5,259 nucleotides of DNA from Selenomonadaceae bacterium (GTDB lineage: Bacteria; Bacillota; Negativicutes; Selenomonadales; Selenomonadaceae), in NCBI GenBank assembly GCA_016286075.1, contig JAEERZ010000168.1, forward strand, positions 1-5,259, read 5' to 3'. Positions 1 through 5,259 of this stretch are shown here, one piece after another. A program made the position numbers and the translations under genes. The notes beneath the pieces are model-generated. The model saw only the letters and a program-made list of their open reading frames with translations, did no database searches and was not told the DNA's origin. Every line of letters begins with the position of its first letter. Within the stretch, counting starts at the first letter, position 1.

Positions 1-75
1 TTCCGCCATGCTGCGTCAAAGTGCCCTCGACGTAGCTATGCTACGACTTCGAGCACTTTTTCTTGCCTGACGAAA
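1..75. repeat. Long imperfect palindromic intergenic repeat
   Basis: The core is CGTAGC (31-36), a TAT loop, then GCTACG (40-45). The stem continues outward with TCGA pairing (27-30 with 49-52), C26-G53, and AAAGTG (18-23) with CACTTT (54-59), with small bulges at 24-25 and 46-48. Further out, 1-11 and 65-75 are complementary at about 8 of 11 positions, so the whole stretch can fold on itself. On the plus strand the inner stem is followed by a run of T, so it could also act as a terminator for a gene left of the window. The sequence resembles dispersed intergenic palindromes (REP/MITE-like) that I recall from Negativicutes genomes, but only one copy is visible here, so repetitiveness is an inference. 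The left end may be cut by the window edge. Confidence 0.6.
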
Positions 76-120
76 TAATCCTTTGGCAAGGTCATAAATT
101 GACTTATTCAGTGTTTCCTT
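76..120. other. Non-coding tail between palindrome and terminator
   Basis: This short AT-leaning stretch joins the palindrome to the terminator hairpin. It has no start codon with a ribosome binding site and no reading frame of note. Read on the minus strand it begins AAGGAAACACTGAATAAG, a sequence type I associate from memory with the edges of dispersed repeats in Selenomonas-like genomes. It may therefore belong to the same repeat unit as 1-75. That link is a guess. Confidence 0.3.
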
Positions 121-157
121 AAAATCGCCGTCTCGACAAAAACGAGACGGCGATTTT
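121..157 (-). terminator. Rho-independent terminator of the leftward operon
   Basis: A perfect 15-bp inverted repeat (AAAATCGCCGTCTCG at 121-135, complement at 143-157) encloses a 7-base loop. It lies 36 bases past the stop codon of the acyltransferase-like gene. On the minus strand the GC-rich part of the stem ends in TTTT and is followed by AAGG, so the U-tract is short and partly inside the stem. The A/T flanks are symmetric, so it could also stop transcription arriving on the plus strand from the left. Confidence 0.85.
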
Positions 158-193
158 CATAGAGCGATTACGATTCACAACTTTTATCAAAAT

Positions 194-1369
194 TTACAGT
201 TTGACGACAATCCCCCGCCGATACATCCACTCGGCCAACGGCCACCACAGCGCGCACCATAGGACGGCGTAAAGCGCCGCGCTGAACTCCATGCCGCCCA
301 TCCCCATCACCGTACGGCTCCATATCCAAACATACAGCGGGACGTCCGCCGCCGGAGCCGTCAGCGACCATAAAACGTTTAAACCAAGATTCGTCGCGAC
401 AAAAAAGAACAAAGGATTTCTGCCGAAGGCGCAAAAGGGACGAAAAAGGAATCCGATAAAGGGCGCTATGAAAAACAGCAATCCCAAAACCGTAAGGAGC
501 AACATATCGCCCCCGGCGTTCATTAAAGCATAAGGCGACGTCCAAAGCGGCTTTCCCACAATATCGTAGTCGCTCCAAAACCATCCTGCGCCTATGAGCG
601 CCGCTCCGCCAAAAGCGAGCAGCATCCCCTTTTCCCATTCCCCCGAATGTTCCTTGAGCACATGACCGGCTAAAAGGCCGAACAACATGGACGCCGCCGA
701 ACTCATCGTTCCATAAAGGCCCTCGGGATCAAAAGGCAGACCGTAATACTGCGAAACATGCGCAGCGCCCGGTACGATCAGATCGACCGCCCGGCTGATA
801 TTTTCAGCCTTGTCAAACGGCGACGCCGGCGCATACGTATGATAGCCGGCAGAAGAAATCAAAAGCAGCAGGGCGGCGAAAACGAAAACGCGCGATTCCG
901 TTTTTGCCATCTTTGCCAACACCATGCCCAGCGCGTATGTAAGCGCCAGGCGCTGCAAAACGCCGAAAACCCGCACCTGCCCCGGCAAATCCCGAAACAG
1001 CGCCGCACTGTCGAAGCCCTGCCGCAATATGATCGGCAAAACGTTGGAAACTATATTGAGCAAGAGCCCGATGAGAAACAATCCCCCGGTGCGAACCAAC
1101 AGCGCCCACAAAAACTCCGGCCAAGGGTTCCTGATTCGGCCGCTCCATGAAAACACCGCCGACGCCCCCATCGCAAAGACGAATCCGGGAAAAGCCATGT
1201 CGGCGGCGTTGATACCCTCCCACGGAGCATGCGTCAACGTCGGATAAACCGATTGAAAATCGGGAACCGCTTCCACAACGATCATGAGGACGACGGCCAA
1301 TCCCCGGAACACGTCCAAGACGAAATTTCTTTTGGGCGCATTGGTATGATAAACGGAAAATGAAGCCAT
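194..1369 (-). CDS. HGSNAT/NagX-like membrane acyltransferase-family protein
   Basis: This is a multi-pass inner-membrane protein of 391 aa with about 10-11 predicted hydrophobic segments. It belongs to the heparan-alpha-glucosaminide N-acetyltransferase family (DUF1624/DUF5009-type annotations), whose eukaryotic member moves an acetyl group from acetyl-CoA across a membrane to an amino sugar. Bacterial relatives such as NagX are linked to amino-sugar metabolism. Recognisable blocks in order are LDVFRGLAVVLMIVVE (18-33), HAPWEG (47-52) followed by ADMAFPGFVFAMG (56-68), RVFGVLQRLALTY (133-145), FDPEGLYGT (213-221), KPLWTSPYALMNAGGDM (273-289) and FGRNPLFFF (315-323). His47 sits in the loop after the first membrane segment, where the family's proposed catalytic histidine lies. 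The NNPG-like motif usual after the first helix is replaced by EAVPD, so this is a divergent branch and the substrate cannot be named. The start is fixed by TAGGAG 9 bases upstream. It is the last gene of the operon, 12 bases after the zinc-ribbon gene. Confidence 0.85.
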   Translation of the reverse strand: MASFSVYHTNAPKRNFVLDVFRGLAVVLMIVVEAVPDFQSVYPTLTHAPWEGINAADMAFPGFVFAMGASAVFSWSGRIRNPWPEFLWALLVRTGGLFLIGLLLNIVSNVLPIILRQGFDSAALFRDLPGQVRVFGVLQRLALTYALGMVLAKMAKTESRVFVFAALLLLISSAGYHTYAPASPFDKAENISRAVDLIVPGAAHVSQYYGLPFDPEGLYGTMSSAASMLFGLLAGHVLKEHSGEWEKGMLLAFGGAALIGAGWFWSDYDIVGKPLWTSPYALMNAGGDMLLLTVLGLLFFIAPFIGFLFRPFCAFGRNPLFFFVATNLGLNVLWSLTAPAADVPLYVWIWSRTVMGMGGMEFSAALYAVLWCALWWPLAEWMYRRGIVVKL

Positions 1370-1378
1370 GAAATTTTA

Positions 1379-1384
1379 CTCCTA
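1379..1384 (-). promoter_or_regulatory. Ribosome binding site overlapping upstream stop codon
   Basis: On the minus strand TAGGAG lies 9 bases before the ATG of the acyltransferase-like gene. Its first three bases are the stop codon of the zinc-ribbon gene. A ribosome finishing the upstream gene stands on the downstream start signal, the usual arrangement for translational coupling or re-initiation. Confidence 0.8.
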
Positions 1385-1735
1385 CGAAAACAACCGATAC
1401 AAAATCCACGATACCACGCTGAACACGATCACCGCCAACGCCACGGGCACCGCGATGAAAAAAACAAACAGCAATAGCGCGGCGACGCCTAAATAGAGCG
1501 TCAATTTTCCCTGCCACGAGCCGGACGACATATAAGAGAAGTTGCTCCATCCCTGTCGGCCGCGTTCAAAACGAATATTCGTCCGCGTCTCGTCCTCGGG
1601 ATTGCTTTCCTCTATCGTAACGCCCCTGTACGCATTCCGCTCCGCAGGGCTCAATACCTGCACATGCCTGTCCGCGTCGCAGGACGGGCAATATCCGTCT
1701 GCGGACAGTTCGGCGCCGCACCGTTCACATCGCAT
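1382..1735 (-). CDS. Zinc-ribbon membrane protein
   Basis: A 117-aa protein of unknown function. The N-terminus holds a short zinc ribbon with two CxxC pairs (CERC at 3-6 and CPSC at 16-19), which should bind one zinc ion. A polar, charged stretch follows (about 20-75), including a segment LSPAERNAYRGVTIEE (28-43). The C-terminal third (about 78-115) is strongly hydrophobic and can form one long or two short membrane helices, broken near Pro97. The protein is therefore likely membrane-anchored with the ribbon in the cytoplasm. Small zinc-ribbon plus membrane-segment proteins are common in Firmicutes and are usually uncharacterised; they may mediate protein contacts. The gene is the middle member of the operon, 13 bases after the 502-aa gene and 12 before the acyltransferase-like gene, which suggests a shared process at the membrane. 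The start is supported by AGGAGGAG 7 bases upstream. Confidence 0.85.
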   Translation of the reverse strand: MRCERCGAELSADGYCPSCDADRHVQVLSPAERNAYRGVTIEESNPEDETRTNIRFERGRQGWSNFSYMSSGSWQGKLTLYLGVAALLLFVFFIAVPVALAVIVFSVVSWILYRLFS

Positions 1736-1742
1736 ACGCTTT

Positions 1743-1751
1743 CTCCTCCTA
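1743..1751 (-). promoter_or_regulatory. Strong ribosome binding site overlapping upstream stop codon
   Basis: On the minus strand TAGGAGGAG lies 7 bases before the ATG of the zinc-ribbon gene. The leading TAG is the stop codon of the 502-aa gene. This is the strongest Shine-Dalgarno in the operon and repeats the stop/Shine-Dalgarno overlap seen at the next junction. Confidence 0.85.
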
Positions 1752-3257
1752 TGTCAAATACAATAGCTGCACATATCCTTCTTCCGTCAAATATCTCGGG
1801 TCGAGCGCCACGCAGTTTACCGCCGTCCCCACTTCATTCACGGCCATAAGCGCCTCGTCCTGCCCCACGCCGAAAGCCTTGAATATTTTTTCAATGGGAA
1901 CGTATTCCGCTCCGTTGATTCCTTCGATCAGAATCAAGACCGCAGCCTGTACGGCATTCGTGCCGCGCCGTTTCATTCTTGCCACGTAGTCTTCATACAA
2001 TCTCTTGGCAAAAAAAATGGAATAGGCGCTGAAATGGAGCATCCGCGCCTTCGTTTCCAACCGTGTCTCCTCCGGCTCCAGCAGGGCGGCGCTGACAACC
2101 TCCCGCGCCGAAATCTCCCCTTCTATATCGGGGACGACGCGAAGCTGCGCAAATCCGGACAATATCTGCACGGTATGACGCACCGCCGCCGCATGGCGCA
2201 TGAAAAAGTCTTCCAGTGTGGCCTGCGGAATCTGGTACGTCCGAAAGCGCTCGTATTGTTTATTGATTTCATCGCGCATACGCTTTTGAAGCCGCTTGCT
2301 CGCCGAAAGCCCGGTGATATAATTCAGCAGCATGACGCCGCGCCGCTGCAAGTGCCCGAAGAAAATCATATTCTTGAACTCATAAAAGGTCGCGTCCGGA
2401 CAGGGAAGCTCCAATTCTTCCCCCGAAAACAAATCGGAACATACCGCAATCTCGTCGTCAAGATATTTCACGGTGAAAAAGGTCAATTTTGCCTGCATCA
2501 AATCTTTTAAGACATACTGTTCCTCCGTGGAAAGGGTCTCCTTTTCATGTTCCAGATAATAATGAACGGGAGACATATCATCGGCTTTGCAATGATAGTC
2601 GAAGAAGAAATAATCCCAAAAGCCCCTCCACCAGTTTTCATCCGCCTTATCCGGCTCCACAAACGGCCCGGCATAAAGCATGACCGCACGCGAGAAATCG
2701 GCACGCAGTTCATCGCGCTGAAAATAGGCGATCATTCCCGACATAAGCCCGTCCAACAAGCTGTTGAGATGATCCAGTTCGTCTTCGCTGATTTCTTCCG
2801 TATGCTCCAACGCGTCGCAAAAAGCGTCATACTCCTGCCTGTCGGGCAGGGAAAAAACGCCTCCGTCAAAAAATAAATTGCGGCCTTCACGCAACGCGTT
2901 CAGGATCTCTTTGTCGTCGGAAACCGTCGCATGGATAAAATCTTCCAGATACGAAAAAAACATTTCCACGTTTTGCTCGATCAATCGCAAATTCGGCCGG
3001 GTATCCGCATACAAATAAAAAATCTCGACAAAATCATATCGCGTCAAAAGGTGAAAATTCCCCAATCTTCGATGGTTCATATAAGCGAGCATCGAGGATA
3101 TCACGCCGAAAATACGCCGAAGCAGCGCGTCGTTTTTTCCCTTCCACGCCATTTCGCGAAAGTAACGCTCCATTTGCGCTTTCTTCACTACCATATTCAG
3201 TTGCTTTTTCTTTTGATAAAAGAGTTCTATCTTCCGATAGACGTTATCCGTCGCCAC
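1749..3257 (-). CDS. Conserved-looking hypothetical protein, 502 aa
   Basis: I do not recognise this protein as a named family. It has no signal peptide or membrane segment and reads as a soluble, mostly helical protein rich in aromatic and charged residues. The N-terminal third (1-110) is basic and helical. A middle block (about 205-290) holds FWDYFFFDY (213-221), then MSPVHYYLE (228-236), LSTEEQYVL (242-250) and SDLFSGEELELP (274-285). Its layout loosely recalls the SEC-C-associated 'W..FDY...L..EE...L...DL.TGE' domains, but no SEC-C cysteine motif is present. The C-terminus (about 434-500) has short helices with VPIEKIFKAFGVGQDEALMA (453-472), which could form a helix-turn-helix-like fold. 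The start is GTG, chosen because TTGGAGG lies 6 bases upstream and no better start exists before Met22. It is the first gene of the operon, directly behind the promoter at 3295-3323. A regulatory or scaffolding role is possible, but no function can be assigned. Confidence 0.8.
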   Translation of the reverse strand: MATDNVYRKIELFYQKKKQLNMVVKKAQMERYFREMAWKGKNDALLRRIFGVISSMLAYMNHRRLGNFHLLTRYDFVEIFYLYADTRPNLRLIEQNVEMFFSYLEDFIHATVSDDKEILNALREGRNLFFDGGVFSLPDRQEYDAFCDALEHTEEISEDELDHLNSLLDGLMSGMIAYFQRDELRADFSRAVMLYAGPFVEPDKADENWWRGFWDYFFFDYHCKADDMSPVHYYLEHEKETLSTEEQYVLKDLMQAKLTFFTVKYLDDEIAVCSDLFSGEELELPCPDATFYEFKNMIFFGHLQRRGVMLLNYITGLSASKRLQKRMRDEINKQYERFRTYQIPQATLEDFFMRHAAAVRHTVQILSGFAQLRVVPDIEGEISAREVVSAALLEPEETRLETKARMLHFSAYSIFFAKRLYEDYVARMKRRGTNAVQAAVLILIEGINGAEYVPIEKIFKAFGVGQDEALMAVNEVGTAVNCVALDPRYLTEEGYVQLLYLT

Positions 3258-3263
3258 AAAAAG

Positions 3264-3268
3264 CCTCC
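3264..3268 (-). promoter_or_regulatory. Ribosome binding site that fixes a GTG start
   Basis: On the minus strand GGAGG (within TTGGAGG) lies 6 bases before the GTG at 3257-3255. The nearest in-frame ATG is 21 codons further in, with no comparable site, so GTG is the preferred start of the 502-aa gene. Confidence 0.8.
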
Positions 3269-3294
3269 AAGCCGAATATATGCTTATTTTTCAA

Positions 3295-3323
3295 ATACTA
3301 AATCACAACTTCCCGTTTGTCAA
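3295..3323 (-). promoter_or_regulatory. Sigma-A-type promoter of the leftward three-gene operon
   Basis: On the minus strand a perfect -35 box TTGACA (3323-3318) is followed by a 17-base spacer and a -10 box TAGTAT (3300-3295, 4 of 6 consensus). Transcription would begin near 3288, giving a leader of about 30 bases before the GTG start. No operator-like repeat is obvious. Confidence 0.7.
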
Positions 3324-3339
3324 TTTGAATGCGCTTGGT

Positions 3340-3367
3340 TTGTCTTTCTCTTATTTTATGATATGAT
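3340..3367 (+). promoter_or_regulatory. Sigma-A-type promoter of the Mrp-family gene
   Basis: The -35 box TTGTCT (3340-3345, 4 of 6) is followed by a 16-base spacer and the -10 box TATGAT (3362-3367, 5 of 6). A TGA triplet just before it (3359-3361) makes an extended -10. Transcription would start near 3374, leaving a leader of about 42 bases. It stands back to back with the leftward promoter, with the two -35 boxes about 16 bases apart, so the two polymerases may compete. Confidence 0.6.
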
Positions 3368-3400
3368 TATTTTAACTTCGATTGATTATATCATTTTATC

Positions 3401-3407
3401 AGGAGGT
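3401..3407 (+). promoter_or_regulatory. Ribosome binding site of the Mrp-family gene
   Basis: AGGAGGT, a near-complete match to the anti-Shine-Dalgarno, lies 8 bases before the ATG at 3416 and confirms that start. Confidence 0.9.
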
Positions 3408-3415
3408 ATCTCACC

Positions 3416-4261
3416 ATGAGCGAAACGAATTGCGATCAGAACTGCGGAACTTGCGGCGTCGACTGCGACGAGCGGCAGGAGCCACAAAACCTTCAGGCGA
3501 AACCTCATGAACTCAGCAACGTCAAGCACGTCATTGCCGTCGTCAGCGGCAAGGGCGGCGTAGGCAAATCTTTGGTCACAGCGCTCTCCGCCGTTACGAT
3601 GAGCCGCGCGGGGTGCTCCGTCGGCATTCTCGATGCCGACGTTACAGGCCCGTCCATCCCGAAGCTCTTCGGCGTGAGCGGCGTCGTCCGTGGCTCGGAG
3701 ACCGGCGCCTACCCGCTGGTCAGCGACGGCGGAATACCTCTCATATCGATGAACCTGCTTTTGCCGAACGCCACCGATCCCGTGCTCTGGCGCGGACCGA
3801 TTATCGCCAGCATCGTCAAACAGTTCTGGCAGGAATTCATCTGGGACAACATCGATTATTTATTTGTCGATATGCCTCCGGGAACGGGCGACGTGCCGCT
3901 GACTGTTTTCCAGTCGCTCCCGGTGGACGGCATTCTCGTCGTGACGTCGCCGCAGGAGCTGGCGCTGATGATCGTGGAGAAAGCCGTCAACATGGCAAAA
4001 ATGATGAATATCCCCATCCTCGGCCTTTTGGAGAACATGGCCTCCTTCCGCTGTCCGGACTGCGGCAAAGAGCACTTCATTTTCGGCGAAAGCCATCTTC
4101 CCGCCGTGGCGGCCAAATACGACCTGCCCGTGCTCGGCCATATTCCCATCGACCCGCAGCTTGCCGCTGCCTGCGACGCCGGAAAAATCGAGACCTATGA
4201 AGGACATTGGCTCGACAAGGCCGCGGAAGCGCTGAAGGCGTTGGATTCCAAGCAGAAATAA
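3416..4261 (+). CDS. Mrp/NBP35-family ATP-binding protein, Fe-S cluster carrier
   Basis: A 281-aa cytoplasmic P-loop ATPase of the Mrp/NBP35/ApbC family, which binds an iron-sulfur cluster at a dimer interface and passes it to target proteins. The MinD-like deviant Walker A is SGKGGVGKS (44-52), with signature Lys46 and Lys51. Switch I is LDADVTGPS (72-80) and the Walker B/switch II region is FVDMPPGTGD (150-159). The CPDC motif (213-216) supplies the two conserved cysteines for the bridging cluster. The N-terminus adds four closely spaced cysteines (6, 10, 13, 17; CX3CX2CX3C), comparable in position to the ferredoxin-like cluster site of NBP35 but with different spacing. There is no N-terminal MIP18/DUF59 domain, so this is the short form common in anaerobes. 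No target or partner gene is adjacent, so its clients are unknown. The gene has its own promoter and strong ribosome binding site. It ends 2 bases from the stop of the converging regulator, with no terminator visible between them. Confidence 0.95.
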   Translation: MSETNCDQNCGTCGVDCDERQEPQNLQAKPHELSNVKHVIAVVSGKGGVGKSLVTALSAVTMSRAGCSVGILDADVTGPSIPKLFGVSGVVRGSETGAYPLVSDGGIPLISMNLLLPNATDPVLWRGPIIASIVKQFWQEFIWDNIDYLFVDMPPGTGDVPLTVFQSLPVDGILVVTSPQELALMIVEKAVNMAKMMNIPILGLLENMASFRCPDCGKEHFIFGESHLPAVAAKYDLPVLGHIPIDPQLAAACDAGKIETYEGHWLDKAAEALKALDSKQK

Positions 4262-4263
4262 GT

Positions 4264-5118
4264 TTATCTGCCTGCACGCATTTTTCTCCATTCCTGCGGC
4301 GTGACAGAAAACTGCGATTTGAACGCGCGGAAGAAAGCCGTATAGTCAGCGAAGCCGGAATCTGCGCTGATTTCCGCGACGGTACGCTCCGGCGATTCCG
4401 TAAGAAGCGCGCGCGCATACAGGAGCCGCTTCATCGTAACGTATTTATGCAGGCTGTATCCCGTCGCCGCCTTGAAACGTCGCATCAGGTAAAATTTGCT
4501 GAGATATGCCTCTTTCGCCAACGCATCCGCGGACAAATCGCCGGAAAGGTGGGCTTCGATGTATCCGAGCAGCGGCTGGATTTTTTCGTCCGCTTCCGCT
4601 TCCTTGACCGTCCCCAGCTCATGCGAGAAAAGCGCGCGATGCAAAAGGATCATGAATTCTACAAAGAGCGCTTCCGTGTAAAGCCCGTTGGCAAACCCCT
4701 CTCCGCGCGCAGTCCGCTCCAGCTTCTCCATCTGCGACAACAGTTCGTGCGTATGTCCCGAAGCGAGGCGCATGACGCCGGCTTCGCCCGGCGCTCGCCT
4801 AAAGCAGGAAGACAAATCCGCGCCGGGGCGCGATACGCGGGAGAGAAAACTCGGCGCCACATAGATGACAATTCTCTCATACGGCCCCCGGCTGTCGATC
4901 ACAGGCCGATGAATCTCTCCTTCTCTCACAAAGGCGATATCCCGAGGCCCCAATGGATACGTCGTTCCTTCAATGATATAATCGCCTCTTACCGCCAGGA
5001 AGAGAATGATTTTATGAAAATCATGATAGTGAAACGGAACGGGAACCGGCATCGGGCTTTGTAAGCGAAAGACCTTGAAATCCTGAACCAGATACCCCTT
5101 TTTCTCGTACTCCGGCAT
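4264..5118 (-). CDS. AraC-family transcriptional regulator with cupin-like sensor domain
   Basis: A 284-aa DNA-binding regulator. The N-terminal half is a cupin-like ligand-binding fold, with HYHDFHKIILF (30-40), GDYIIEGTTYPLGPRDIAFV (45-64) and the EIHRP turn (69-73). The His30/His32 and His70 positions are the usual cupin ones. The C-terminus has the two AraC helix-turn-helix units: LSADALAKEAYLSKFYLMRR (195-214) and TVAEISADSGFADYTAFFRA (246-265), closing with the signature FSVTPQEWRK (270-279). Such proteins usually sense a sugar or small metabolite; the ligand cannot be read here. The frame stays open to 5214, but the start is set at 5118 because GAGGTGA lies 5 bases upstream, the protein then has normal family length, and a promoter -10 box lies at 5140-5145 inside the longer version. 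The regulator is probably transcribed divergently from a target gene beyond the right edge. Confidence 0.92.
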   Translation of the reverse strand: MPEYEKKGYLVQDFKVFRLQSPMPVPVPFHYHDFHKIILFLAVRGDYIIEGTTYPLGPRDIAFVREGEIHRPVIDSRGPYERIVIYVAPSFLSRVSRPGADLSSCFRRAPGEAGVMRLASGHTHELLSQMEKLERTARGEGFANGLYTEALFVEFMILLHRALFSHELGTVKEAEADEKIQPLLGYIEAHLSGDLSADALAKEAYLSKFYLMRRFKAATGYSLHKYVTMKRLLYARALLTESPERTVAEISADSGFADYTAFFRAFKSQFSVTPQEWRKMRAGR

Positions 5119-5123
5119 TTCAT

Positions 5124-5130
5124 TCACCTC
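5124..5130 (-). promoter_or_regulatory. Ribosome binding site that fixes the AraC-type start
   Basis: On the minus strand GAGGTGA lies 5 bases before the ATG at 5118-5116. No comparable site precedes the in-frame ATG at 5214, so the shorter protein is preferred. Confidence 0.8.
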
Positions 5131-5139
5131 GACGTTTTC

Positions 5140-5148
5140 ATTATAGCA
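5140..5148 (-). promoter_or_regulatory. Extended -10 promoter of the AraC-type regulator
   Basis: On the minus strand TGCTATAAT gives a perfect TATAAT (5145-5140) with the extended TG element. The best -35 candidate is TTGCGA (5170-5165), 19 bases upstream and weak, as is common with extended -10 promoters. Transcription would start near 5133, a leader of about 15 bases. Confidence 0.65.
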
Positions 5149-5150
5149 CG

Positions 5151-5172
5151 TTTTGCAATATAAATCGCAAAA
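5151..5172. promoter_or_regulatory. Possible operator: inverted repeat over the regulator's -35 region
   Basis: TTTTGC (5151-5156) and GCAAAA (5167-5172) form an inverted repeat with a 10-base AT-rich spacer. It covers the -35 region of the regulator's own promoter and lies between the two divergent promoters, a plausible place for autoregulation. AraC proteins often bind direct repeats instead, so the assignment is tentative. Confidence 0.3.
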
Positions 5173-5199
5173 ATCTCCATATACCAAACATATATTGCC

Positions 5200-5208
5200 T
5201 GCTATACT
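5200..5208 (+). promoter_or_regulatory. Possible divergent promoter toward a gene right of the window
   Basis: TGCTATACT has an extended -10 form with 5 of 6 consensus bases (TATACT at 5203-5208). No good -35 box lies 16-18 bases upstream, which fits a promoter that needs an activator. Transcription would start near 5215 and run out of the window; 5209-5259 shows no start codon with a ribosome binding site. Confidence 0.4.
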
Positions 5209-5259
5209 ATGCATGCAACAGAAAGAAACCGTTTGAGCCTTGCGGTTCAGAACGACTTC

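Noticed and set aside
813..1550. Open frame of 245 codons on the minus strand
   Set aside because: It overlaps the acyltransferase-like and zinc-ribbon genes in another frame, has an arginine/glycine-rich low-quality composition, and lacks family motifs.
2034..2510. Open frame of 158 codons on the plus strand
   Set aside because: It is antisense to the 502-aa gene, with no promoter or ribosome binding site.
3613..4200. Open frame of 195 codons on the plus strand inside the Mrp-family gene
   Set aside because: It is an out-of-frame, arginine-rich shadow of a gene whose motifs are intact.
4262..4290. T-run in GCATTTTTCTCC after the Mrp stop as a terminator
   Set aside because: No stable GC-rich hairpin precedes the T-run, and the stretch encodes the C-terminus of the regulator.
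4207..5064. Open frame of 285 codons on the plus strand
   Set aside because: It is antisense to the clearly recognisable AraC-family gene, is very arginine-rich, has no ribosome binding site, and begins inside the Mrp-family gene.
5119..5214. N-terminal extension of the AraC-type regulator
   Set aside because: The extra 32 residues include four cysteines, are unlike the family, have no ribosome binding site, and overlap a perfect TATAAT box.
5213..5236. Seven-codon reading frame (MQQKETV) that could be a leader peptide
   Set aside because: It has no ribosome binding site and would begin at or before the predicted transcription start.

Overview
The window looks like chromosomal DNA from an anaerobic Firmicute with balanced base composition, most plausibly a member of the Negativicutes (Selenomonas/Veillonella relatives). 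This rests on strong AGGAGG-type ribosome binding sites, sigma-A-like promoters, compact operons, the style of the proteins, and a palindromic intergenic repeat that resembles ones I recall from that class. No rRNA or marker gene is present, so the placement is an inference.

Layout from left to right. Positions 1-120 hold no gene. They carry a long imperfect palindrome (1-75), a short tail, and then a perfect 15-bp hairpin (121-157) that serves as terminator for the leftward operon. Positions 194-3257 are a three-gene minus-strand operon. Its order of transcription is a 502-aa protein of unknown function (GTG start), a 117-aa zinc-ribbon membrane protein, and a 391-aa multi-pass membrane protein of the heparan-alpha-glucosaminide N-acetyltransferase (HGSNAT/NagX-like) family. 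At both junctions the upstream TAG stop codon is the first part of the downstream Shine-Dalgarno (TAGGAG), so translation of the three is probably coupled.

Positions 3258-3415 are a divergent promoter region with a recognisable promoter on each strand. Positions 3416-4261 on the plus strand encode a Mrp/NBP35-type P-loop ATPase, a putative iron-sulfur cluster carrier with an N-terminal four-cysteine motif and an internal CPDC motif. It converges, with only 2 bases between stop codons, on a minus-strand AraC-family regulator (4264-5118). The regulator has a cupin-like sensor domain, its own extended -10 promoter, and a probable divergent promoter firing out of the right edge of the window, which suggests that the regulator's target lies just beyond it.

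The genes fall into three apparently independent units: the membrane/unknown operon, the Fe-S carrier, and the sugar- or metabolite-responsive regulator. The least understood element is the leftward operon, where an unrecognised soluble protein and a zinc-ribbon membrane protein are tightly coupled to an acyltransferase-family membrane protein. I saw no mobile-element gene, CRISPR array, RNA gene or clear defence system.
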